Assembly (NCBI GenBank): GCA_018136815.1
Contig: CM030938.1
Span: 4,231,448 to 4,295,447, forward strand
Reading direction: 5' to 3'
Length of the DNA stretch: 64,000 bases
DNA from: Isochrysis galbana
Taxonomy: Eukaryota; Haptophyta; Isochrysidales; Isochrysidaceae
Under the pieces are notes generated by a model. It had not been told where the DNA came from. It saw nothing but the letters and a program-made list of their open reading frames with translations, and did no database searches. Shown here in pieces: positions 1-10,640 of this stretch; positions within the stretch are counted from its first letter, which is position 1; every line of letters begins with the position of its first letter. The position numbers were made by a program, and so were the translations under genes.

Positions 1-10
1 ACGCACTAGT

Positions 11-68
11 ACTGGCGGCTGGCGGCCCGTCCTTAGTCCTTACTAAGCACGGGCCGCCAGCCGCCAGT
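11..68. repeat. Perfect 20-bp inverted repeat (hairpin)
   Basis: Bases 11-30 are the exact reverse complement of 49-68, with an 18-base loop that itself holds a short cttag/ctaag stem. The arms are GC-rich (CTGGCGG-type words). It lies just beyond the end of the hAT transposase remnant. hAT termini often carry GC-rich subterminal inverted repeats, so this may be one transposon end, but no partner end is visible in the window. Confidence 0.6.
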
Positions 69-132
69 GCCACACTGTCACATATATCTAGCAGATATCT
101 AGGATATCTAATATCGTTATATCGTTACATCT

Positions 133-985
133 CTATGTGCGTGTAATATGATAATATGTACTACTATATGTACATATGTGCACACGCGCGCGCGCCACCG
201 CATACACACCCATCACACTCACACACCGAAACTCATGCTTTCTAGATAACTGACCAGCTGACCAGAAGGTCCGCACCATGCGTTCCGTTTGCTCGATCGC
301 CTCATTGGCATCCTGCATAGCGCTCTCCGTGTCTGCATCATCATAGTCGAGCCCCTCGTGCATGACGTCGTTGGCTGACAGCAGCATAATGCACTCCTCG
401 TCAAATGAGATAGCTCCCGCCGCCATGGCTTGCTCCGTGTCGCTGTCCGCTTCAGACTCCGTGGCAACCTCGAGTTCGTCTTCACACCCTAGTCCTGCGT
501 CTCGCGTCTCGCCGGCCACGTCGCCTATAGCAATAGCAGACCGGATAGTGCCAGCACGCGGAGATTGGGATTGGGAGGGGTCCGTGGGTGATGCACCCGT
601 CCTTTGCTGCTTCCCAACTTTCTCGTTTGCCACCTTCGGTTTGCGGCCGTAGTTGGCAACGTATGCGGAGAAGATGCGGTCGACGTCCACCACTTGTTTC
701 TCCACGCTAGTGGTGCCCATGCTACCTCCAGCCAGTTTGGATGAAACCGATACACGGGCCGATCTGTGGATGAAGTGAATGTTGCCCTGGATGAGCAGCA
801 TATCTTCAACTAAAGAAGCGTCAATCGTCGACCGGAGCGATTCAAGAAGGCGACCGGCATGTGAAAACGTACGCTCATTTCTCATTTCGCGCAGAAGTGC
901 TCGCGAGACTCAGATACATGTTGGCTAGAATCGTGAGCACCTTGTACGGCGACGTCGGCTCGTCAAGCTTAGCCTTCCACCTTCA
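133..985 (-). pseudogene. hAT transposase C-terminal remnant
   Basis: Read on the minus strand, the frame around 790-985 gives a hAT C-terminal dimerisation region: a stretch with LTILANMYLSLASTSARNE followed by RTFSHAGRLLESLRST and a conserved LIQGN. Live hAT proteins have a P-x-SAxSERxFSxAG core and a hydrophobic L-x-L-x-N end, which this matches. The frame is broken near 880-890: seven bases (AAATGAG on the minus strand) occur twice in tandem, shifting the frame between ARNE and RTFS. The rest of the frame to 133 is acidic, serine-rich and not transposase-like. No catalytic core is present, so this is an immobile fragment of a plain DNA transposon. Confidence 0.7.
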
Positions 986-1365
986 GTAAATAAAACACTA
1001 CGGGACGCTCCCGCACTCGCGCTCCTCCCGCAATATATCCATAATTCAGACTATTCCACTCGTTACTCATTACTCATAACGACATACACAAGCTACTACA
1101 ACTTTTCATAAACATATAACGCCAAGCTCTCAACCTACTTTTATAAATGGGGGTCAATGGGGGCCTCGCGCCCCCCTCTCTCCATCGCGGGCACCCCCTG
1201 CGGTGGGCCCGTACAATCAACCTCAGCCCCTGCCCTTTGGCAGGGGCTGGGCAATCAACACTCTGGCCCAGACCCCTAGTGGGCACGGGCCGAGACTCGC
1301 ACTCCCACGCCCAACATGGAGCATGGGCCTGCCCTCGAGCTGACTCCCCCCCCTCCCCTGGTCGC

Positions 1366-1633
1366 CTGTTGTATTCCTGCCCATATGAAGGCTGTAGGCA
1401 TGAATATTGGTGTAAGGTACGCGCTCACAATTTCAATTGAACAGTTCCACGTGTTGCCACTGACGCACAAGACACACAGATTCGGATTCCCCATGGTCTC
1501 AAGTCCAGGTTTGCAGATTTTGGTCTCGAAATTTGCGATTCGAATTTTGTTTTTGCTGTTACTATAATTGTTGGCTCGTTTAAGGTAATAAACCGGCATG
1601 ACTCCGACTTCTCGTTCTGCAGTCGCTCTGCGA

Positions 1634-1693
<60 letters not shown>

Positions 1694-1770
1694 CCGCCTC
1701 TCCTCGGTCCTCGGCCGACGGCAGGAAGATTCGTCCAAAACATTCTCTAGTCCCAAGATATCTCGTGGGG
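1366..1770. repeat. Dispersed repeat, copy 1 (matches 62,506-62,880)
   Basis: About 400 bp starting near CTGTTGTATTCCTGCCCAT is nearly identical to 62,506-62,880, in the same orientation and over the whole length. Both copies contain a (CT)n tract: about 54 bp here (1636-1690) and about 18 bp in the other copy. There is no convincing reading frame. It is a dispersed element or part of a larger one; its class cannot be set from two copies. Confidence 0.8.
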
Positions 1771-2971
1771 AGTAGACCCTCCGTCAACCGGCTGATAGCG
1801 CGCACCAACGAGGCAGGCGAGAACGCTAGGACACCCCATTCGGATATGGGTACGCCAAAAGGGAGCGGTTGCCATTCCAGAGTGGAGGCGGAGATTGACG
1901 AGGGGGGCCGCTAGCCACCGGCGGACGAGGAGGGCGTAGGCCACCGTTACTCCGGATGCAGCGACGGGGCGACGGACGATCCGACAGGGCGACAGTTATG
2001 CACAGGAATACGGATAAGGAAGGAATCTTTCGAAAACCCTTAAGTGAGTTGATGAAGACCGATGTAAAGCAGCGCCACGATATAATCCAACGGCCAACAC
2101 TTGAGGGGGGATCAGGGTCACACAAGGGGGTGGTTCCTTGCACCGGAGATACCTGAACGCTCGAATTAACCTAAAACGCTAGGAGCACGCAAGGAGGTAA
2201 GCCAGGTGAGGGGCAAGCAGGCAACAAGGGAGGCGACAAAGGAGGCGAGGGCAAAGAGGGCGAATGGGCGAATGTAGGATCCTGCAACGGTGACAAGTGA
2301 CTAGCCTACAAGGAGGGGACATAGACATAGAAACGCAGACAACTTCTAAAACAAAAAGGTCGATCGCGTATGCGACACATTCCCATCAGGGGGGGGGGGG
2401 CAGGCAGGCCGGAACCTGGGGAATCCCACCCGTGGCAGGTGCAAAATACTCGTTAAAACGTGTGCGTGGCGGGGCTAAAACTAACCCTTTACTTTACTGC
2501 TTTCCTTGTTGTTGAGTTTCCGCGGTTGAGTGACATACATGTGAACATAAAGTACTTTGTCCATTTCTGAAACCTCTACTCGATTCCGTTCTAGCGGTTG
2601 CTTTCTTTCATTCCTGCCCGGCACTCGTCGGCGTTCGGGGGGTCCGGCAGGCAACGACTCGCTGGCTCGCCCCCGCTCGAAAGCCCCCTTTAATACCGCG
2701 CTCAGCCGCTCGAAGTCGCTCGCACCCGTACAAACTTCTGTCTCACCCCGCCTGCTCTCGAAGCCCAATCGGTCATTGCTCCACACACTCCGTGAAGATG
2801 CTGCCATTTCACAGAACACGCAAGCCCACCGGAGACAAGAAGCACTGCGATGCCGGCACGCAGAAGCGATGCGATACACGTGCCACTTTGGCACGGACAA
2901 CCCTGTCGATGGCATCCATCAATCCACGGAGGCCCTCTGGTGGCATGGCCCATTACCGGCAGGAGCGGGCG
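1771..2971. other. Gene-poor stretch
   Basis: No supported gene. The stretch holds a short poly-G run (about 2391-2400) and mixed-composition DNA. A minus-strand open frame at 2481-2915 has no recognisable domain and lies 3' of the U-box gene, so it may be that gene's 3' flank. Confidence 0.4.
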
Positions 2972-5900
2972 CTAATGCGGATACATCACTCCGTCCCACG
3001 GCAGCCAGTCATGCCACTCGGCACTGAACCAGCCACAATTCCGGCAGCGGTTCAGGTTCCCTCCGTTCTCTTTGTTGTGGAGCCGTAGGTCGCGGCACGC
3101 CTGGTTCTCAACAGGGCCAGCGCGGCAATTACGACACATGCGCAAGTCGCCTTTTGTAGCTCCGTTTTCTTTTAGGAAGCGCTCAACTTCTTGATCGGCA
3201 GCCTGCTGACGCTGGGCAAGCTCACGTTCTCGACGCTCCCTTTCCTTCTGCTGAAGGCGCGCTTGCTTCTCTCGCTCTTGCCGAAGTCGTGTTAGCTTTT
3301 CAGCTATTTGTTGCCGTCGACGTTCCTCGTTGCGACGCTCTTGTTCGCGCGACTCCAATTGGGCAAGGCGGGCTGCTTCCCTTGCCTCACCAGCTTCAGC
3401 ACGGACTTGTTGCACACGGATGCGCATGCTGTGAAGTTCAAGCGAGCGTTTTTCAGCGACGACGGCAGCTTGTTCGTCTAGTTCGGCGCGACGTTCAGCT
3501 TCTGCTATTTGGATTTGATTGCGGACCCGAGCCTATGGCAACAATGGACCACAGCATTTCTCAAAACTACGCCCAATACAAAGGCACACGTGCGACCACA
3601 TCCAGCTGGGCTTCAGACAGTCTGAGCAACATGACGAAACACGGCGCATGTGCTTGCTGACCTGTCTGGATAGTCCACGTTCCGAGGGGAATCTCAGATC
3701 AACGAGCACACAAGAGTTATTTGGTTCTCCCGACGCTCTTGGCGCTGGCGCGGCCAGCGTGGGCTCATCTTCGTCCGAATTAGAAAGCTCATCGGAGGAA
3801 TCTTCATCCTCTAGTTGCCCTGAATCGCGGTGCATCTGTTCCGAGGGGAATCTCAGATCAACGAGCACACAAGAGTTATTTGGTTCTCCCGACGCTCTTG
3901 GCGCTGGCGCGGCCAGCGTGGGCTCATCTTCGTCCGAATTAGAAAGCTCATCGGAGGAATCTTCATCCTCTAGTTGCCCTGAATCGCGGTGCATCTGCGC
4001 CTGAATAGCGTTCATGGAAAACGTTTTGGTCAAGCGCACTAAACTTTTGTCAGCCTCATGTAATTGTGCGGTGAGGACAGAAGTCTCCATGACCATCCTA
4101 TCCACGGAGGCTTTGTCCCTTGTTGACTTAAGTTGCTGTGTGAGCGCATCAAGTTGTTGTTGCAGCTCGCAGCATCGACGCTGCGCAAGGATGTGATCGC
4201 AAGATAAGGCTTCGGCAGCCCGCTCCGCTTGCGCGAGTTGCTGTTGTTTGCGCTCCATCTTCCTTCTGTGGGCTTCATGGGACCGGGCCCCCAACTCCTC
4301 ATACAATTTTTCCAGACGATCGACGGCCCGAGCTGTACCCTCACGGCACAGCCGCTCCTCAAATGCACGCAGTTTTGACTCCAGTAATTTGCAGGCTTGC
4401 GTCTCTCCCGGTAATGCGACACTCCCTTCAACGCGACCGACTGCGTCCTCAATGCATTCAATGCAAGCCGGAAAGCGTTTGGGCATTGTGAAGTACCTGC
4501 GACGGTAGACAATCTCCTCGAATGAGCAAACCTTGTGATCTCCACACGACTTGCACACAATTCTACCACAGCGGCAGCATTGCTCCGCAGGTTTTCCTTC
4601 GCAGCCATCAACTGGGCAGATGGAGGCGGACGACGCCATGCCTCTGAGGTCTGCGTCTGAGGCGACAGCGACTGCAAGGCCGGAGAATCCGATTGGTCCT
4701 TCCTCTGGGACTGCGCAAATACGAACGCTCGCGGCGCTGGATTCATATGGCGGTTGTTGACGACTGATTACTCCGCTGATGTAGTCCTGCCACCTTGCGA
4801 GGTTCGTGTTTGCATCCATCTCGTCATCCGTGGTCACCCTGAGCACTTGATCGCTTTCACCCACTTCAGCAGCTGGTGTCTTGATGACCAGCCAACCATT
4901 TTCCACGGAGACTTGGGTTGAATGGGCTAACGGAAAGCTCGCCTCAGGCATGTTGTCTGCGTCGTTCTGATACATATGCAAGGAATTTGTGCCGAGCAAG
5001 AAGAAACGTATTTGACATGGCTCGAGCATGCCACCCGCGCCTTCATACTTGAGCCAACCCTGCATGTTGGCTATGTGTGCGAAATGGTGAAATTCTACCT
5101 GCTTGCGACGATTCGCGCAAACCCTCTCTCTCCGTTCGCGCCAGTCCTGGGCATCACTGTCGCCAATGCGCCCCTCGTCGATCCATGCTTGAATGTTCGA
5201 GATGATGTGATGTACAGGTGTAAGCCAGACATTGCTCAAGGGCGCATTGGTCACGGGCGAAACGATGCTTTGCCTTGCCCCGCCGCCAGGGCAGCACCCC
5301 CCATTTTCATAGCGGGGTTCGTTGTCAGAATCACAGCCATCATCGTGGCTGAGCCTAGTCCCAGCCTGCAAAATTTCCTCTCGCTGACGCTGTGAGAGGA
5401 GCACAAAGGGACAAGCTGATAAGCCCACTGCATGCGCAAATGCGTGCTGTTGATGTGCAAAAGCTGGTGTACCTGGATCCATTCGCTGATGTACTCTCTT
5501 TCGTAACAGTAGCCGTCCGCCGCAATGACTGGGTCTGCCATGAGCTCGCGTGATATCGGACACATGAGATCTTTCATAACATTCGCGGCAACCAACGGTG
5601 CTCGGCGTCTTCTGCCTGTTGACGACTGACGCGATACGGAAGGAGTCCCCGCTGAAGTTTGACGCGACACGAGAACGATCTCGGCTGAAGACCTCCTCGC
5701 TTGTCGCTCCTCCCACTGTGGCGTCGCCTCTTCGGATGAACCAATCGAATCGTGCTCATTGCTTATTGCTAATGGCCGTCGTTGTGGCGCTGCGTACGAC
5801 TTTGACTGGCCTGGTTGCACGCTTCCTTCGATGTCGCTTTGGGTGGCCATGACTCCAGCACCACGGGCATTATGTTGACTGGTGCAACTATCTATGCGTG

Positions 5901-8123
5901 TCGTGCATGCCGGATAAGAGCCGCCTCCGTCATCTTGACGATCTGGCCGGGCATGCTGCCCGCATTCTATATTGCCCACATCGGCGCCGCTTGATCTGCG
6001 GTCCGCAGGTTTGTCTTGCAAGTCCTCAGCTGCATCATGTTGGGTGAAACCATCCTCAACTATCAACGCCGATGATGAGCGTGTCCTTTCCAGATTGAGG
6101 CACCTATGCAGGCAACTGAGCATCGTGTGGCACTTCCGCGATTTGGGGTTCACATCCTCGGGTACCTGCCCTGGACCCATTTCGATCGGGCTCGGCTTGA
6201 AGGCAGGTTCTTGGGGACCGATGGCTGGCTTTGATGGTGCTATGATGTCAGTCATATTCTGAGCGAGCGGCTCGAGGAGTTCATCTTTGCATGGGTCATC
6301 AGGTACATGGCACCATGTCATGGTGTGCTCTCTTTCGCGTAGGAAAACGTCATTCGACTTCCAGATGACCTCTGATATCCTCCCATCGGCGTTCTGAGTG
6401 AATTTCATCAATACGTAGGTAATGTTCCTATTCCAGTCTTGTAGAGTCATCAGGCTCCCAAGCTTAGAGGTTGACCTGCCCGTGTCATCGTGAGATCCGA
6501 AACAAAACATGGACGTTTCCAACAAAGATCGAGATGGGTTCAGCTCAGATGGAGAAAGCGGTCCATGACAGCAAGAAGAAGCACCGTCTTCATCAAAAGC
6601 AAAATTTTCGACCGTTGCAATCCAGCCTCTCTCGACTTTCAGAACATGAGATGGGAAATATTCGCCGTTGATGTGCACTCCCCCGTCGCTGTCGACTCGA
6701 ACAATGTCCTCGACCTCCTCGGTGCCTTCCACGTGGAAAACTTGCCACACGCCCTCGAGGAGGCTGGCATCACATGGATACTGGGATTGGAGTAGTGCGT
6801 GTCCTGGTAATTCGGAATCCTGATGTGCGTGATTTTTGCTTGTAACCCCTACTTCAAGAGACGCGCGCCAAAAAGAAGAGCTGCCATCCGTGGTGTCCTT
6901 GTGTGGTGGCATATCTTTAACGGAAGGGTGCGACCGAACCTCGTGTGCTTCCCATTGATTGATCGTGGCATCCAGGTCGCTCAGTGCGTGGCCGAATTCT
7001 TTCATGTCGGTGTACGGAAAGCGGGAGCACAACTCTCGGCACATGTCTTTCAGTGTCTTGAACTGGAGCAGATGAGCTTGGTGGAATCGAGGGGGGCGCG
7101 CATGTGAATCGAAAAGATATGATGGCGAGGCACCAGGCTCTGATCCACCGACAACAACAGCGATTGTCTCGGGTGGTTTAGTGATTACGAACGAAGAGCC
7201 CTTGAACTTCGAGAATGCCTTCTCGAAGTGATCTGCAAAATGGATGGCAGGAGCACAGCGGATGGCGGTTCAGCAAGACCACTCCAATGGCACGAATGAT
7301 CTGCGCTGGTAGCAATGGGCTAGCAGCAAGAGCGGGGACGTCAAATGAATGGGCCCGTCAGGCAGTCGCACAACGTGCAAGGAAGCACGGACAAACTAGA
7401 TGAATTCCTGATTCTCCCGATGATGGGCCCTGGACGGAATTGAACACACGAACCTGCCGTAGCTTGGACATCCGACACAAGTACACCATTGAAAAATGTC
7501 CCTGTCCTTGGTTTGGATTTTCTGCACGTCGTCCATTCGGTCGTAAAGAGCTTGTCGCTCAGTTCCTACATGGAAGACCCAGTTGAAACGCCGAACAGCT
7601 CACAAGCAGCATCTGTGAGCTCTGGCGCCACGTCCGTGCGTCTCCAATCGGCAATTTGCTGGCTTTCAGGGCGAGCTTTTCTCACCTTCCAGACCTCTTC
7701 GAAGTCTTTGTGTTCCGCAGTGGAAGAAGCTGATTCTGATCTTCTTTGGCTCAGCATGACAGATCTGTGTACCTCGACCCCATTGGCAACTAGAACTCTG
7801 TCAATGAAGTGACGCTTGTCTGTCTCGGATACGAGACCTAGGTTTACGTCATAGAGCTGATGCCGGAGAAGCAGCTCAATTGCAGCGATTGTGGCGATGG
7901 TCGTGCAAGCGCTTGCACCATCCGCGTGCGAGTATTGGCTGGTCGTGCCCAGTGCGAGGAGCTCGAAGTCGGATTCTTGGCCATCACCAGGGTGCATGCT
8001 CGCTTCCTCCTGCACTCGAGGCGTCGTCTGAGAGAGATGCTCGCATCTCTCGTCAGGAGAAGAGACAGAGAATCGTCCTGTCCCAGATAACTGACGACTC
8101 AGCTCGCGCTCTCTCTCTCTCAA
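2972..8123 (-). CDS. U-box / PH / zinc-finger / coiled-coil protein with protease-like N-terminal part
   Basis: Multi-exon minus-strand gene; several junctions remain open. The 5' exon (about 7568-8123) has a Cys motif, ASACTTIATIAA. The exon starting at 7232 (acceptor ttttgcag) gives FVITKPPETIAVVV and YLFDSHARPPRF, a Cys...Asp-Ser-His pattern that could be a papain-like fold (inference). The first U-box half, MKDLMCPISRELMADPVIAA to YISEWIQ, ends at about 5472; the second half, SPVTNAPL, starts near 5265. Then come a PH domain (GWLKYEG to WQDYISGVI, about 4755-5070), a Cys/His zinc finger (about 4450-4640), and a coiled coil. The last intron is 3533-3661 (phase 0). The last exon, 2972-3532, is Arg/Glu/Gln-rich and ends in CRNCRAGPVE...CRNCGW, faintly RING2/IBR-like. 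A U-box suggests E3 ubiquitin ligase activity. I could not find a GT-AG pair with matching phase for the intron inside the U-box, nor the donor feeding exon 7232. The start may instead be an internal Met about 43 residues in. Confidence 0.65.
3680..3997 (-). repeat. Exact 159-bp tandem duplication inside the U-box gene
   Basis: Bases 3680-3838 and 3839-3997 are identical. The unit is 159 bp, or 53 codons, so the duplication keeps frame and adds a second copy of an acidic, Ser/Asp/Glu-rich segment that begins QMHRDSGQLEDED. Identity over the full length points to a recent event, or to a collapsed/duplicated assembly region. Confidence 0.95.
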
Positions 8124-8396
8124 CCTCTCATGTGGTCATGTGGTTGGTCGCCTTTTGCCGAGTCTCGTCCGTCTAACCGATTTCCCTTCTAGAGAGAGTT
8201 TCTTCTGCTTGCTCCCGGCCGTCACTACTAGTACTCGAGTGTTTGTCCTCGACGAGAGGTGAGGCAAGACGACGACGCGACGACGACGGGAATCTCGTAG
8301 CGTTAGTCTTCGCCCTGAAGCAGAGAACTCGGCCAAAAAAGGGTTTGGAGGCTGTAGCTCTTCATCCAACAACGTTTTTTATTAGGAAGCCTAAAA

Positions 8397-8465
8397 TAGG
8401 GCGGTCAAACAGTGATTTAGAACTACTAACATGTGGGGGGGGGGGCTGCATTTTTGACCGTCCTC
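8397..8465 (+). mobile_element. Transposon terminus, TAGGGCGGTCAAAC family
   Basis: TA followed by GGGCGGTCAAACAGTG begins at 8397, and a partial inverted echo (TTTTTGACCG) follows at about 8452-8461. The same terminal word recurs at 20437, 51187, 60775 and 60978 and, inverted, at 29225-29242. The flanking TA suggests a TA target. It lies about 270 bp upstream of the U-box gene's 5' exon. Confidence 0.6.
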
Positions 8466-9616
8466 CCAAGCCCAAGTGTCGCATTCATCATCCTAGATGT
8501 AGCCCGGTCACTCACTCATTTTAACCACTATTTCCCACCTCCCCTGGGTGTCCAAGGATTCCTTAGGGTCCCCCCCTACCTGCCCCGCCAGCCACCTCCC
8601 CCTCCGAACGACCCCCTCCCGCCCCACGAAGGGCAATGGCGTCGGTGAGTGACCCCCCTCCCTTCCCCCGCGCGTGGCGGTCTATTTTGGGAGATTGAGG
8701 CGGGCGCTCACGGGAGGGAATCAGAGTAGTGAATGTAGGGCGCATCACTATTAGAAACGCGGAGCTTCCGCGACGTCCGATCGCCCGCGATCGGCCGAAG
8801 AATGGCCTGGAGGTGGTGGTCATGCAGAATCCAGAGCTCTCGCGAGCAGGGTGGGGGGTCACTAGTAGGTCGCACGCTGGTTCTTGAGGGTCGCACACAC
8901 TCGTACTAACCCGTCCTGGCCCCTCGCACCGCAGGAATGCCTCGATTCGATCCGGCCCAACGCCCAGGGGCATGGCCCCGATTGACGTCAACAAGCGCTC
9001 GCTTGGACCCTGGAGGTGAAACACCTCAAGTGGCCGTGCGGCGCGACGGGCCGGTGGAGAGAACTTCAATCTGGACTACGCGGTGCCGTGCCCGGTTCCT
9101 TCCACCTATCACCTATGTACATGTCGGATGTCACCGATGCCGATATACAGTTTACAGTTAGTTCATATTCTTCATATTGTTTTCGTAAACGACCCTGTTT
9201 ACGTTCACGTTCACCAAGACTCGCTGCTCTTGTAAGCGGACGTGAATACACCCGTTTCACATCCCGCGTTTGCTTGGTGAAGGTAAACAAGTGTTCATAA
9301 ACTGTTTCGTAAACTCCGAACACTGGAGTGTACTTGAGTACTTCTAGAAGACTGCGACGCGATCTCACTGTTTCCGTTGGGACTCCCGCCGACGGCGAGG
9401 ATTCCGACGAGATTTGAATCGCTCGGCCGCCGCCGCCGCCCCCCCCCCCCTTCTCCCCCCCCCCGCCCCCTCTCCCCCCCTTTCTTTCTCGTCCCCTCTC
9501 TCTCTCTCTCCGTCTCCTGACTCTCCTCTTCTTCTGCTTCCCCCTTTCTCCTGGGACGTCCTCTCTCTCCTCGGCCCACAGAGAGGGAGGGACGGGGGAG
9601 GAGGTAGATAAGAGAA
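8466..9616. other. Intergenic, no supported gene
   Basis: No gene found. Between 9175 and 9310 there is an AT-richer patch with several GTAAAC/GTTTAC words in both orientations, resembling the inside of a small inverted-repeat element but with no clear ends. A C-rich, then CT-rich stretch runs from about 9428 to 9515. Confidence 0.4.
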
Positions 9617-9626
9617 GAGAGAGAGA

Positions 9627-9715
<89 letters not shown>
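9617..9715 (+). repeat. (GA)n microsatellite 5' of a gene
   Basis: An almost pure GA dinucleotide tract of about 100 bp, ending about 90-125 bp before the next plus-strand start codon. The purine strand is the coding strand here. Confidence 0.9.
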
Positions 9716-9718
<3 letters not shown>

Positions 9719-9805
9719 GCGGAGAGAGCGAACGAGAGCGCACAAACAAGGAAGGTAGGGAAGAGAACGGCGCTGCTCCTCACCGACGAGGCGGCTGCAC
9801 TGTGC

Positions 9806-10640
9806 ATGCGCTCGCGCTCAGCATTTGTCATCCCAGACATGATGGACAACGATGCGCGCCGTGCCGCCACCGAGAGCTCGTTCGCCGCGCCACGCTCAGC
9901 GCCGCGGCGCTCGTCCGACAAAGAAAATAAGATGCCAAAGCTGGGCGTGGGCAAACAGCGCGCGCCCAAGCAGCAGACCTCAAGCAATGGCACAATATGC
10001 GCCAAGATACCGAAGGCGCTCGCCGCTCTCAGCGTCCCGCTCGATAGGGTGGAGAACCAGGCCGTGAATATCGACCCACCGCTGAGAGTTGAGCCGGCCA
10101 GCACCAAGATGGTCTACAACAAAGTTCAACACGACAGCGTCGTGTCGCGAGGCCCGATCAGCCCAACGTACTCAGAGGCTGTGAAGCGACACGTGCAGCA
10201 TCGCTTCCGAACAGACATGTACGCCCGTCGTGAGTCATCGCCACTCAGCACAGAGCTGACATCAAAACCAACGCTAAAGGACCGGGGAGTGGTGGACGCG
10301 GAGGATATACCTCGCTTCAGCCGCCAGGTACGTGCCCCGTCGGTTCCTTTCTGATTCACGGAAGAAAGCCGTTCGCGTCTTGATGCCGCAGGCGCCCACC
10401 CACTCCCTTCCTGAATATCGTAGATTGACAGCAAGTGCGCGAGTAGCGATGTGTGATCGTTGCGCGTGCGGCTGTAATCTCGGAGAATCAGCTGGAAATG
10501 CCTATGCCGGTTGGTGTGAGATGTGCACTACTGTACGCGCAGCTCATCCCTCTCGGGCGCTGAAGGCTAAGTTATCACTGACAACCAACTCGGCTGGATT
10601 TATGACGTTATGCCGAGGCAGAGCCAATGAAGTCCACTAG
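9806..10640 (+). CDS. Unrecognised two-exon protein with Cys-rich C-terminus
   Basis: Exon 1 is 9806-10327 and exon 2 is 10392-10640. The 64-nt intron (GTACGTGCC...GATGCCGCAG) joins in phase 0 (FSRQ then APTHSL) and gives 256 residues. ATGs at 9839 and 9842 are alternative starts. The N-terminal half is basic and Ser/Pro-rich (DKENKMPKLGVGKQRAPKQQ), likely disordered. Exon 2 has a Cys cluster, CDRCACGCNLGE...WCEMC, that could bind metal or be a chance frame past the true end. I do not recognise the family. The basic, low-complexity N-terminus hints at a nuclear or cytoskeletal role, but that is only a guess. Confidence 0.55.

Noticed and set aside
4039-4746. Minus-strand 235-residue frame inside the U-box gene
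   Set aside because: Out-of-frame shadow of the zinc-finger/coiled-coil exon.
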